This document shows, in pieces, positions 1-9,196 of a stretch of 64,000 bases of DNA (the first letter of the stretch is position 1; each line of letters opens with the position of its first letter). Position numbers and translations under genes: made by a program. Origin of the DNA: an uncultured Bacteroidota bacterium (GTDB lineage Bacteria > Bacteroidota > Bacteroidia > Chitinophagales > Chitinophagaceae). Where the stretch lies: the NCBI GenBank assembly GCA_903929425.1, contig CAIYUO010000080.1, positions 1-64,000 on the forward strand, written 5' to 3'. The notes beneath the pieces were generated by a model. It did no database searches. It saw only the letters and a program-made list of their open reading frames with translations, and was not told where the DNA came from.

Positions 1-1250
1 GGTTCTGGAATAAACATATTTTCCAATACGATTAAGTGATTCTCATCACATAAGGTATCTCCTGTTTTAATTTCTTTAAATCCTACTGCTGCTGCGATAT
101 CACCTGCTTCGATAAAATCAATTGGGTTTTGTTTGTTCGCAAACATTTTCATGATACGAGAGATACGCTCATTCTTACCACTACGTACGTTTCTTACATA
201 TGAACCCGCATCTAAGTGACCAGAATAACATCTGAAGAACGCTAAACGTCCTACGAACGGATCGGTCATGATTTTGAAAGCCAATGCCGCAAATGGTTCT
301 TTTGCATTTGGTTTACGATAAACTTTTTCGCCAGTATCAGGATCAGTTCCTTCTGTATCATCAACGTCTACTGGTGAAGGCAAATAACGACATACCGCAT
401 CTAATGCAGTTTGTACTCCTTTGTTTTTGAAAGAAGATCCACACATCATTGGAACGATCGATAAATCGATACATGCTTTACGGATTGCTTCATGTACTTC
501 ATCTTCAGAAATAGAATCTGGATTTTCGAAGAATTTCTCCATTAATTTGTCATCGTATTCTGCAACGGCTTCGATTAATTGAGCTCTCCAATAATCAACA
601 TCTTCTTTCATGTCAGCTGGGATAGGTGTTTCAACATAAGTCATACCTTCTGTAGCATCATCCCAAATAATACCTTTCATTTTAATTAAATCTACTACCC
701 CTTTAAATCCATCTTCAGCACCAATTGGTAATTGTAATGGAACGGCTTTCGCACCTAACATTTCTCTTACTTGGTTTACCACCATTAAGAAATCGGCACC
801 GGCACGGTCCATTTTATTTACGAAACCAATACGAGGAACTTTGTAACGGTTTGCTTGACGCCAAACTGTTTCTGATTGTGGTTCAACACCATCAACTGCA
901 GAAAACAAAGCAATCAAACCATCCAATACACGCATTGAACGCTCTACTTCAACAGTAAAGTCAACGTGACCTGGAGTATCGATAATGTTGAAATAATAAT
1001 CTTTTGTATTAGCATCTTTTTTACCCAAAGTGGTAGGGAATTGCCATTGACAACTTACCGCTGCAGAAGTAATAGTAATACCTCTTTCTTTTTCTTGTTC
1101 CATCCAATCGGTAGTTGCAGCACCATCATGTACTTCACCAATTTTGTGAATCATACCAGTATAACGTAAGATACGTTCCGTGGTAGTTGTTTTACCGGCA
1201 TCAATGTGCGCAGCAATACCAAAGTTTCTTTGTAGTTTTAAATCCGCCAT
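1..1250 (-). CDS. fusA: Elongation factor G, N-terminal part (C-terminus beyond the left edge)
   Basis: Not in the ORF track because it has no stop in the window. Reverse translation from ATG at 1250: [64 protein letters not shown]..., with EF-G G1, switch and DTPGHVDF motifs. Confidence 0.97.
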   Translation of the reverse strand, partial: MADLKLQRNFGIAAHIDAGKTTTTERILRYTGMIHKIGEVHDGAATTDWMEQEKERGITITSAAVSCQWQFPTTLGKKDANTKDYYFNIIDTPGHVDFTVEVERSMRVLDGLIALFSAVDGVEPQSETVWRQANRYKVPRIGFVNKMDRAGADFLMVVNQVREMLGAKAVPLQLPIGAEDGFKGVVDLIKMKGIIWDDATEGMTYVETPIPADMKEDVDYWRAQLIEAVAEYDDKLMEKFFENPDSISEDEVHEAIRKACIDLSIVPMMCGSSFKNKGVQTALDAVCRYLPSPVDVDDTEGTDPDTGEKVYRKPNAKEPFAALAFKIMTDPFVGRLAFFRCYSGHLDAGSYVRNVRSGKNERISRIMKMFANKQNPIDFIEAGDIAAAVGFKEIKTGDTLCDENHLIVLENMFIPE

Positions 1251-1317
1251 ATTAGGGTTGTTTATTTTTTTAATACACCGAAAAATTGCTTCCTAAAAAG
1301 CATATTTTTCCGAGGCG

Positions 1318-1325
1318 CAAAGTTA
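1318..1325 (-). promoter_or_regulatory. Candidate Bacteroidota -7 element (TAACTTTG) for fusA
   Basis: Minus-strand TAACTTTG fits TAnnTTTG, about 70 nt upstream of the fusA start and downstream of the rpsG terminator. Confidence 0.4.
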
Positions 1326-1401
1326 ATGATATTAGTAATTGAAAGCCTCATTCTCGAAATATTTTTCAACAAACTATTAGACATTCCTTCCGGGGCATAA
1401 A

Positions 1402-1428
1402 AAAACCCCAGCCGAAGCTAGGGTTTCT
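1402..1428 (-). terminator. Intrinsic terminator after rpsG with a TTCG tetraloop
   Basis: Minus strand AAACCCTAGC-TTCG-GCTGGGGTTT followed by a T-tract. Confidence 0.75.
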
Positions 1429-1465
1429 TTTGTAGTTATATTGGACCGTGTCCTAAAGAACGGGC

Positions 1466-1933
1466 TTACACTTTGAAGTGAGAGAAAGCCTTGTTGGCTT
1501 CAGCCATACGGTGTGTATCTTCTTTTTTCTTGAATGCACCACCTTCGCCTTTTGTAGCTGCGATGATTTCATTCGCTAATTTGTCAGCCATTGTTTTACC
1601 ATTACGCTCACGGCTAAAACGTACTAACCATTTCATGCTTAAAGAAATTTTACGATCTGCACGAACTTCAGCAGGAATTTGGAAAGTAGCACCACCAATA
1701 CGACGGCTACGTACTTCAACAGCTGGAGTTACATTAACTACTGCTTTTTTCCACATTTCATATCCGTCTTCGTTAGTGAATTTGCTCACTTTATCTAAAG
1801 CATCATAAAATATTTTGTATGCAGTTGTCTTTTTACCATCCAACATAATGTTGTTGATAAAACGAGTCACTTGAACATCACTAAATTTAGGATCTGGTGC
1901 TAATGGAATTTTTTTAGGTTGTGCTTTACGCAT
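1466..1933 (-). CDS. rpsG: 30S ribosomal protein S7
   Basis: [35 protein letters not shown]...; typical S7; adjacent to rpsL. Confidence 0.97.
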   Translation of the reverse strand: MRKAQPKKIPLAPDPKFSDVQVTRFINNIMLDGKKTTAYKIFYDALDKVSKFTNEDGYEMWKKAVVNVTPAVEVRSRRIGGATFQIPAEVRADRKISLSMKWLVRFSRERNGKTMADKLANEIIAATKGEGGAFKKKEDTHRMAEANKAFSHFKV

Positions 1934-1976
1934 GTCAGTCGAATATTAATTAGTTGTTATCTTAAAATGGTTGTAA

Positions 1977-2357
1977 TTATTTCTTTGGTTTTTCTTTCTT
2001 AGTTCCGTATTTAGAACGAGACTGCTTACGGTCTTTAACACCTGCAGTATCTAAACTACCACGAACAATATGGTAACGTACCCCTGGCAAATCCTTCACA
2101 CGACCACCACGTATTAAAACGATACTGTGTTCTTGTAAGTTATGACCCTCACCTGGGATGTAGGCAATTACCTCAATTTTATTAGTCAAACGCACTTTCG
2201 CTACCTTACGTAACGCAGAGTTTGGCTTTTTAGGAGTAGTTGTATACACTCTTGTACAAACGCCACGACGCTGAGGACATGCATCCAAAGCTCTTGATTT
2301 ACTTTTTGCCCTGATAATCTCACGGCCTTTTCTAACTAATTGCTGAATAGTAGGCAT
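1977..2357 (-). CDS. rpsL: 30S ribosomal protein S12
   Basis: [13 protein letters not shown]...[58 protein letters not shown]. Confidence 0.98.
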   Translation of the reverse strand: MPTIQQLVRKGREIIRAKSKSRALDACPQRRGVCTRVYTTTPKKPNSALRKVAKVRLTNKIEVIAYIPGEGHNLQEHSIVLIRGGRVKDLPGVRYHIVRGSLDTAGVKDRKQSRSKYGTKKEKPKK

Positions 2358-2403
2358 TTATTATGCTATTTTGTTCATTTCGGTTTATAAAAAATTCGGA
2401 CGG

Positions 2404-2434
2404 CAAAGGTAATGGCTGAGAACGAATTACCAAA
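2404..2434 (-). promoter_or_regulatory. rpsL promoter, TTTG-N19-TACCTTTG
   Basis: Minus strand TTTG-GTAATTCGTTCTCAGCCAT-TACCTTTG matches the Bacteroidota -33/-7 consensus (TTTG, about 19 nt, TAnnTTTG). Confidence 0.65.
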
Positions 2435-2545
2435 ATGTTTATTGGCTATTTTTAAAAAAATAAACCGAAAACAAGTTTTTGGCAAAGAAAAAAACATTAA
2501 AAATCAATTAACCTTTACGCAACTAACTGATTTTCAATTTATTAA

Positions 2546-3607
2546 TTAAATATGGTAAAGCCAATTATGTTTATCAACAATATTACCCATTCTTAAATCA
2601 TGTAGCTGTTTTTTAAGGGCGGGAGCAACTTTTAAGTTATTTACATCAAAATCCATCACATATTCTCCATGCGCCAATCTTGAAATATAAGAAACAACTG
2701 CTGCAGTCCCTACCCCAAAAACTTCCTGAAATAATCCTTTTTTATGTGCCTCTACAATTTCTGCTACCGATAAATTTCTTTCCTCAACCTCGTATCCCAT
2801 TTCTCTTAATAATGTAATAGATGAATCACGTGTCACTCCTTTTAACACCGTTCCTCTTTCTAAACTTGGCGTTATAACTTTCCCATCCATTACAAACATT
2901 ACATTCATCATACCTACCTCCTCAACGAATTTATGTTCAATCGCATCGGTCCACAATACTTGATCATACCCTTTTTCTTGCGCCACTACAACTGGAAATA
3001 AACTTGCTCCATAATTTCCACCATTTTTAGCAAACCCAACACCACCAGGAGTTGCGCGCGTGTAATGTTCTTCAATTAATATTTTCATTGGTGCGGAAAA
3101 ATAAGGACCACTTGGACCTAAAATAATCATGAATTTATAAGTTGCTGAAGGACGCACACCTAAAAATGGATCCATCGCAATCATAAAAGGTCGTATATAT
3201 AAGGAAGCATCTGGTTTATTGGGTATCCATGCTTTTTCTAATTCAATTAATTGTTTCATCCCATCCATAAATAACCACTCTGGCACACTTGGCATTTGCA
3301 TCCGAGCAGCTGATGTATTAAAACGAATAAAATTTTGATCAGGTCTAAAAATAACAACCTCCTCCTTTTCATTTTTGAAAGCTTTAATACCTTCAAAAAT
3401 AGTTTGACCGTAATGCAATGTTGCACAGGATGGATCCACTTCAAAAGGCGCATAGGGCTTTATTTGCATATTTTTCCACTCCCCATTTTCATAATCAGCA
3501 ACCAACATATGATCTGTGAAATTTTTCCCAAATGCAATTTCATTCATATTGAATGAAGGAAGCTTAGGGTGTTGATTTATTATTACGGGAATTGAATGTG
3601 TTGACAT
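2546..3607 (-). CDS. ilvE: Branched-chain amino acid aminotransferase
   Basis: 353 aa; LHYGQTIFEGIKAFKN, KNGGNYGASL, QVLWTDAIEHKFVEEVGMMNVMFV motifs of the BCAT fold-type IV family. Confidence 0.93.
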   Translation of the reverse strand: MSTHSIPVIINQHPKLPSFNMNEIAFGKNFTDHMLVADYENGEWKNMQIKPYAPFEVDPSCATLHYGQTIFEGIKAFKNEKEEVVIFRPDQNFIRFNTSAARMQMPSVPEWLFMDGMKQLIELEKAWIPNKPDASLYIRPFMIAMDPFLGVRPSATYKFMIILGPSGPYFSAPMKILIEEHYTRATPGGVGFAKNGGNYGASLFPVVVAQEKGYDQVLWTDAIEHKFVEEVGMMNVMFVMDGKVITPSLERGTVLKGVTRDSSITLLREMGYEVEERNLSVAEIVEAHKKGLFQEVFGVGTAAVVSYISRLAHGEYVMDFDVNNLKVAPALKKQLHDLRMGNIVDKHNWLYHI

Positions 3608-3723
3608 ATTGTTGCTTTTAAGTAAATAACATTAAGGTTACAAAGAAACGAAAATAAGAAATAAACCAAAAACTTACAAGTGTTATTTTTTCAATCAATG
3701 CATTTGAGTTAATTTTCCACCCA

Positions 3724-4317
3724 ATGCAAGAACCAAAAATAATATTACCAGCAGCTGCCTTAGTTTCTTTGTACAAAGATACTTTGGTATTGCCTGAAAA
3801 GGAAATAAAGTCTGCAGAAAAAGAAGCACTTGAAATAGTAGAAGCTATTGGAAAAGAAGCCATTGCCACAACCCCTACTAAAGAAGTTGTGAATGAACAA
3901 AAATCAACACCTTCTCAACCCATTAAATTTTTAGGCGACCATCTTAAAAAAATAGTGATACTTGTACATGATGAAAATGCAGTTTATTTAAATGAAGCAG
4001 ATTTAGGTTTATTGTCATCTATTTTAGTTGCCTGTAAATTAACACTTGCTGATATTGCATTAGTTAATTTATCAGCACAACCATTGGGTTTACATGATAT
4101 ATTAGAAACCCTCCCATCCCAATATGTTCTTGTTTTTGAGTTATCCGGGACAGCCTTAAAAATTAAGTTACCTACTACCTTATACAAACCTATTGAACTT
4201 GGCGACACTCAATTATTATTTAGCGGAAGCTTGCAAAGTATGCAGGGTACTGAACAAAATGCAAAAATGGAGAAATCAAAATTATGGAACGCATTAAAAT
4301 TGTTGTTCAAACTATAG
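3724..4317 (+). CDS. Conserved hypothetical protein; possible DNA polymerase III psi (HolD)-like fold
   Basis: 197 aa ORF in a good intergenic context; C-terminal part has an alternating alpha/beta pattern ending SKLWNALKLLFKL. Confidence 0.75.
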   Translation: MQEPKIILPAAALVSLYKDTLVLPEKEIKSAEKEALEIVEAIGKEAIATTPTKEVVNEQKSTPSQPIKFLGDHLKKIVILVHDENAVYLNEADLGLLSSILVACKLTLADIALVNLSAQPLGLHDILETLPSQYVLVFELSGTALKIKLPTTLYKPIELGDTQLLFSGSLQSMQGTEQNAKMEKSKLWNALKLLFKL

Positions 4318-4351
4318 TGCGATTTGTTTTACGCAATCAATTTAATTACAA

Positions 4352-4945
4352 ATGCCTACTTTAATATTTGCTACTAACAACCAAAATAAAGTAAATGAAA
4401 TTCAATCATTAGTGGGGAGTGATTTTAAAATTATCCCGCTTAAAGAAGCTGGCATTGACATTGATATTCCTGAACCACATGATACTTTACAAGAAAATGC
4501 AAATGAAAAAGCAGTAACTATTTTTAATATTACAAATCAAAATTGCTTTAGTGAGGATACGGGTTTAGAAATTGATGCATTAAATGGCGAACCTGGCGTA
4601 AAGAGTGCAAGGTATGCTGGCGAGGGTCGTGATTTCCAGGCCAATATTGACAAAGTACTACTTCATTTAGACGGCATTGAAAATCGAAGTGCACAATTCC
4701 GAACCGTTATATGCTTATTATGGAAGGATGAAGTTAATGGTTTACAAACTCATTACTTCGAAGGCACCTGCAAAGGTCATATAGCTAGTGAAATGCATGG
4801 TGAAAAAGGATTTGGCTATGATCCAATATTTATTCCCGAAGGTGCTTCAAAAAGCTTCGCACAAATGAGTATGGATGAAAAAAATACCTACAGTCATCGA
4901 CAAAAAGCAGTGACACAGCTTTTTGAGTTTCTCCGTTTAAAATAA
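4352..4945 (+). CDS. rdgB: Non-canonical purine NTP pyrophosphatase (RdgB/HAM1)
   Basis: FATNNQNKVNEIQ, ENANEKA, SEDTGLEIDALNGEPGVKSARYAGEG, EKGFGYDPIFIPEG. Confidence 0.95.
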   Translation: MPTLIFATNNQNKVNEIQSLVGSDFKIIPLKEAGIDIDIPEPHDTLQENANEKAVTIFNITNQNCFSEDTGLEIDALNGEPGVKSARYAGEGRDFQANIDKVLLHLDGIENRSAQFRTVICLLWKDEVNGLQTHYFEGTCKGHIASEMHGEKGFGYDPIFIPEGASKSFAQMSMDEKNTYSHRQKAVTQLFEFLRLK

Positions 4946-5015
4946 AACTGAATAAAATATAAGTAGCCTATTTTACAACAGATTATATTTTAAAATGCTA
5001 ATGCGTAAAAAAATA

Positions 5016-5786
5016 CTACTGAATAATGGGCGTTTCGGTATTCCAAATTTTCCAACTTTCAGCTGCTTGAATGTGCAACATTTCTAATCCATTTTGAATC
5101 GTTGCACCCTTTGCTTTCCCTTTACTTAAAAACAAAGTTTCGGAAGGATTGTAAATCAAATCAAATAAATGATGCTGTGATGATATTGCTTCAAATGGAA
5201 TTGCTGGCGTTTCATTCACATTTGGATACATACCAACAGGACTGGTATTAATGATTAAAGTATGTTGTTCAATTATTGAATCTGTTAATTGATCATACCC
5301 TATTACATTAGACTGATTTGCTTCTTTATTACTATAAAGCGTGTTTCTTGAAACAAATTTGTAGTGAATATTTAATTGTTGCATCACCCACTCTACCGCA
5401 GCTGCGGCTCCCCCTGTTCCAAGTATCAATGCATTCGTATGTTGTGATTTCAAATATGGCATTAATGATTTTTGAAAACCAATAACATCGGTATTATAAC
5501 CATACAACTCATTGTCATACCTGCGAATACAATTACAAGCATGAATCGTTTTTACAACCAACGAGGGATGTTGTAAAAAAGGAATCACCTCTTTTTTATA
5601 GGGAATGGTAATATTTAATCCTTCCAAATTTTGATCTTTCCATAAAGTTGAAAAATCATGAATGTTAGGAATTGGGTAATTCGCATAATCAACATCCAAT
5701 ATATTTTCAACTTTAAACTTCTCCGTAAAAAACCCTTGCGAGAATGAATGAGATAAAGGATATCCTATAAGTCCAAATTTTCGCAA
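5016..5786 (-). CDS. aroE: Shikimate dehydrogenase
   Basis: FGLIGYPLSHSFSQGFF, LNITIPYKKEVIPFL, GYNTDVIGF, LILGTGGAAAAV, NTSPVGMYP. Confidence 0.93.
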   Translation of the reverse strand: MRKFGLIGYPLSHSFSQGFFTEKFKVENILDVDYANYPIPNIHDFSTLWKDQNLEGLNITIPYKKEVIPFLQHPSLVVKTIHACNCIRRYDNELYGYNTDVIGFQKSLMPYLKSQHTNALILGTGGAAAAVEWVMQQLNIHYKFVSRNTLYSNKEANQSNVIGYDQLTDSIIEQHTLIINTSPVGMYPNVNETPAIPFEAISSQHHLFDLIYNPSETLFLSKGKAKGATIQNGLEMLHIQAAESWKIWNTETPIIQ

Positions 5787-5788
5787 GG

Positions 5789-6553
5789 TTACTTATTTAA
5801 ATATAAATTAAAAGTATCGCCTCTTAAACCAATTCTCATTGCTTCTAATGGAATCACCTCAGTTGGGGCAATGTTTCCTAAGTTTACATTGCAACCAATC
5901 AATTCTAGAAAATATAATTGTTGTGCCTTTTGTGGTGCTTCCCAAAGTATTTTTTCGGCAGGAATTTTGGTTAATATTTCTTGCACTAAACCTTCACGAA
6001 CCTCGCCACTTCCTCGGTATATGCCAACATTACCAGCTTCTCGAGCCTCTGCAATAACATATTCTGAACCTGCACTTAATTCAGCAGTCATTAATTCAAT
6101 CCATTTGTACGGTGGAAGAATATGGGCAGCATCCTTACTACCCACCTCACTTATAACTTTTGAAATTTTTGCAATTTTTTCAATATAACCACATTTTTCA
6201 GCATGCGGAATTTCAATACTGCCATCGCTCACTTCAATTAAATCAATTTTATAATCCTTACACATAGCTATATAGTCATCAAATTGATTTCTGATTAAGT
6301 AAGCTTCAAATAATGTACCGCCAAAATAAACTGGAATATTGTGAGATTGATAAAGTTCGATTTTAGCCCTTAAGTTTGGTGTAACTGCAGAAGTACCAAA
6401 ACCTAACTTGACAACGTCGGTATGACCAGCTGAAACACTTAGAAAATTTTCTGCCTCTCCATAGCTTAAGCCCTTATCCATCACCATTGTTAATCCATGT
6501 GTGCGAGGCTTACTGGTTCTTTCCGGTATTTGAGTCAAATTAAAATTCATCAT
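5789..6553 (-). CDS. Phosphosulfolactate synthase (ComA) family protein
   Basis: KPRTHGLTMVMDKGL, DVVKLGFGTSAV, PVYFGGTLFE, IEVSDGSIEIPHAEK, ILWEAPQKAQQLYFLELIGCNVNLGNIAPTEVIPLEAMRIGLRGDT. Confidence 0.85.
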   Translation of the reverse strand: MMNFNLTQIPERTSKPRTHGLTMVMDKGLSYGEAENFLSVSAGHTDVVKLGFGTSAVTPNLRAKIELYQSHNIPVYFGGTLFEAYLIRNQFDDYIAMCKDYKIDLIEVSDGSIEIPHAEKCGYIEKIAKISKVISEVGSKDAAHILPPYKWIELMTAELSAGSEYVIAEAREAGNVGIYRGSGEVREGLVQEILTKIPAEKILWEAPQKAQQLYFLELIGCNVNLGNIAPTEVIPLEAMRIGLRGDTFNLYLNK

Positions 6554-6572
6554 AAATAATTACTTATTACTG

Positions 6573-6580
6573 CAAAGGTA
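6573..6580 (-). promoter_or_regulatory. Candidate -7 element (TACCTTTG) upstream of the comA-like/aroE pair
   Basis: Minus strand TACCTTTG about 20 nt before the 6553 start. Confidence 0.4.
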
Positions 6581-6591
6581 ATTTAAAATGA

Positions 6592-8013
6592 TTAAGAAAT
6601 TTTTCCCTTCTTATATTGAGTAATTAATTCTGCAACTTTTGAATCTTGCATAATTTCAGGATAAAATCTAATTAACTTGTTAATTAATTTAGATGATTTA
6701 GATAATGCCATTTCTAATTGTAATAACCCTTCGGCCGATTTACCCATCATAAATAAAATCGCACTTCTATAAAAAATAAAAATAACTTTTCCTTGCGTTG
6801 ACAAATAGGCAATTTCCGTCTGCGTCAAAGCAGCTTCATATTCCTGATTTGCCACCAAGCATTTTACTAAATATTCCCATCCAGCTATTTGCTTAGGCTT
6901 GTTTTTAACAACGGTCCCAAAAAAGCCAGCCGCTTCTTTGTATAGTTTCAAACTTACATAACACTCTCCCAATAAAATATGATAGTCATTGATGTGTTTG
7001 TGAATTCTCATAGCATGCTCAAGCTGCTTAATGGCCTGTGCCCATTGTCCCTCCTGCATATAGGTGCCGGCAATTTTTTGATACAACCTACTATCATCAG
7101 GATTTAAATGCACTGCTTTTTTATAATGAAATCTTGCTTGTGCATAATTTTTCATCCGATAATAACAGTGGCCTATAGCTTCATAAATAACATCTTCGGG
7201 ACGCGACAACTCAAGTACTTTTTCTAATGCCTCAATTGCTTCTCTATATTTTCTAATTCTTAAAAAAGCATCCCCCATATTTCGATAAGCATAATCAAAT
7301 TTTTCATCAATTACAATGGCATATTGATAAGCATCAATTGCTTTTTCATGCAATTTTAAACCCTGATAAGCAGCAGCCAAATTAAACCATGCTAATGCAT
7401 TATATGGTTGCTCGTCAATGATACTTTGATGCAATCGAATACTCTCTTCATTTCGACCTGTAAAATCAGTCCAAAAACAAATTTTATATAATGCCTCTTC
7501 ATTCATTGGGTCTTCCTCCAACACTAATTGTAAACAGTCAAAAACTTTATCAAATGCTTCGTGATCATCATAAACATCAGCTAATTCAAATAATAATTCA
7601 ATACGTTCAGCTCCCTCAAATAAATGCAACGCCTCTTGCAATAACACAATCGCCTTTTCAGGTTGATCTAAGGCTAAATAAGCATCTGTTTTTAGAATGA
7701 ACAAATTCATGTCCTTGTGGTCATATAAAGCTGCGGTATTCAATAATTTTAATGCTTCTTTATACTTTCTGGTCGCTAACAATAAATCGGCCTTTTTAAT
7801 CATCAATAAGGCCGAAAATGGATATTGGTCTAAGGCAAAGTCAGCAGCTTGTATGGCTTCTATAATTTCATCTTTCTCATCTAAATGCTCAATGATACGT
7901 TCAAAATCATCCTCTTCTATATAAGCATTCGCACGACCTTGTTTAAGGTTTTGGTACCTTTCCATTAATTCTTTAATATCCGCGCCTTCTTCATCCTTTT
8001 GTCTATCTAACAT
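6592..8013 (-). CDS. Tetratricopeptide repeat protein
   Basis: 473 aa with many TPR-like units (e.g. ALAWFNLAAAYQGLKLHEKAIDAYQYAI; AIGHCYYRMKNYAQARFHYKKAVHLNPDD). Confidence 0.88.
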   Translation of the reverse strand: MLDRQKDEEGADIKELMERYQNLKQGRANAYIEEDDFERIIEHLDEKDEIIEAIQAADFALDQYPFSALLMIKKADLLLATRKYKEALKLLNTAALYDHKDMNLFILKTDAYLALDQPEKAIVLLQEALHLFEGAERIELLFELADVYDDHEAFDKVFDCLQLVLEEDPMNEEALYKICFWTDFTGRNEESIRLHQSIIDEQPYNALAWFNLAAAYQGLKLHEKAIDAYQYAIVIDEKFDYAYRNMGDAFLRIRKYREAIEALEKVLELSRPEDVIYEAIGHCYYRMKNYAQARFHYKKAVHLNPDDSRLYQKIAGTYMQEGQWAQAIKQLEHAMRIHKHINDYHILLGECYVSLKLYKEAAGFFGTVVKNKPKQIAGWEYLVKCLVANQEYEAALTQTEIAYLSTQGKVIFIFYRSAILFMMGKSAEGLLQLEMALSKSSKLINKLIRFYPEIMQDSKVAELITQYKKGKIS

Positions 8014-8204
8014 AGTAAATAATTTAAAGACAAATAATTAAGTCGTTGATTTTCAATTAATTAGGATTAATTATAATATTCCTAATAGTTAAATATACTA
8101 TGGCAGTTTAAATTCTCCATAATTTATTGTTCACAAAAAGAGCATTTGATGGTTAAAATATATTTTTTTATTACAATTAATAACTTATTATATTTGTAAT
8201 AATC

Positions 8205-8546
8205 ATGCGTACGCTAAAAAACATATTACTTTCAGCACTATTCTTTAGTTTAATACTAATGAATTTGAATTCAAGTGCAAGTATCATTGTTACTGCATCT
8301 AATTTAGAGTCAAAGAAAGAAGTTGAAAAATACTCTTTAAAAAACCTTAGTGCGCTTTCTCACAAAACTGCAAGCTTTGCGAGTTTAAAATCAAGTTTAG
8401 AATTTAAAGGCTTTTCAACATCAAATAGTATTTACAACGTTAATACTGCCGCCTATTTAAAGTATAACAAAGGAAATATTTCTTATGTTATTCCTTATCA
8501 CTACAAAGTGATTTTACCAAAATTCAAGGCTCCTTCTGCTCAATAA
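8205..8546 (+). CDS. Small secreted hypothetical protein
   Basis: 113 aa; N-terminal signal peptide MRTLKNILLSALFFSLILMNLNSSASI; TATATTTG promoter-like motif at 8189-8196. Confidence 0.65.
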   Translation: MRTLKNILLSALFFSLILMNLNSSASIIVTASNLESKKEVEKYSLKNLSALSHKTASFASLKSSLEFKGFSTSNSIYNVNTAAYLKYNKGNISYVIPYHYKVILPKFKAPSAQ

Positions 8547-8566
8547 TTTTAGTTAAGTTAAATTAA

Positions 8567-9181
8567 TCATTCATCAATAACCTGATAAAGATTGGTATTG
8601 ATATTAAACTGACTTAATGGAATTGGGCTCAAATCAATTTTTGTAGCGCTATACAAATAAGACTTTCCCTTTAAAGGAATAATCTTATACGACAAAACAA
8701 GCCCAGGCACTTCCTTGAATACAAGCTCAAATGCACTTACAGTAGTGGACATTTCTGGTGCGTACCATATTTGGTACACAACCCCATCGCTTAAAATTAA
8801 TTCAACACTTTTACAATTAAAGCCAAGTATCTGTAATGAAGAATCCGCCAATAACGCCTTCATTGATATAACATTGGGCGTTGACGTTGGCGGATAATTA
8901 ATGACTTGTAAAAAATGGCTTGCTCCAATATCTTTTGTAATTGTTGCTTTATCCTGACGTGCATTAAAAAGTAAAACCTGTTTTAGTTGTGTGGTTTCTA
9001 TTACAGTCTTACACTGCTCTCCTTTTACATAAACATTTTTTTGACCAATGGAATCACCAGTATCGGCATTTGTTATTTGAAATAACAATGAGCATTCACC
9101 AACTATTTTCGTTTGCGCTACAAGCGATGAGAACGAAAACAATAAGCAAAAAGTTATAAGGGGGGTTAAACTTTGCTTCAT
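8567..9181 (-). CDS. Secreted hypothetical protein
   Basis: 204 aa; signal peptide MKQSLTPLITFCLLFSFSSLVAQ; no family confidently recognised. Confidence 0.75.
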   Translation of the reverse strand: MKQSLTPLITFCLLFSFSSLVAQTKIVGECSLLFQITNADTGDSIGQKNVYVKGEQCKTVIETTQLKQVLLFNARQDKATITKDIGASHFLQVINYPPTSTPNVISMKALLADSSLQILGFNCKSVELILSDGVVYQIWYAPEMSTTVSAFELVFKEVPGLVLSYKIIPLKGKSYLYSATKIDLSPIPLSQFNINTNLYQVIDE

Positions 9182-9196
9182 GCTTTACATTGTAAA

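Noticed and set aside
725-1169. Plus-strand ORFs 725..958 and 966..1169
   Set aside because: Antisense to fusA, which runs unbroken on the minus strand; composition is that of a shadow frame.
1491-1808. Plus-strand 105-aa ORF
   Set aside because: Entirely antisense to rpsG.
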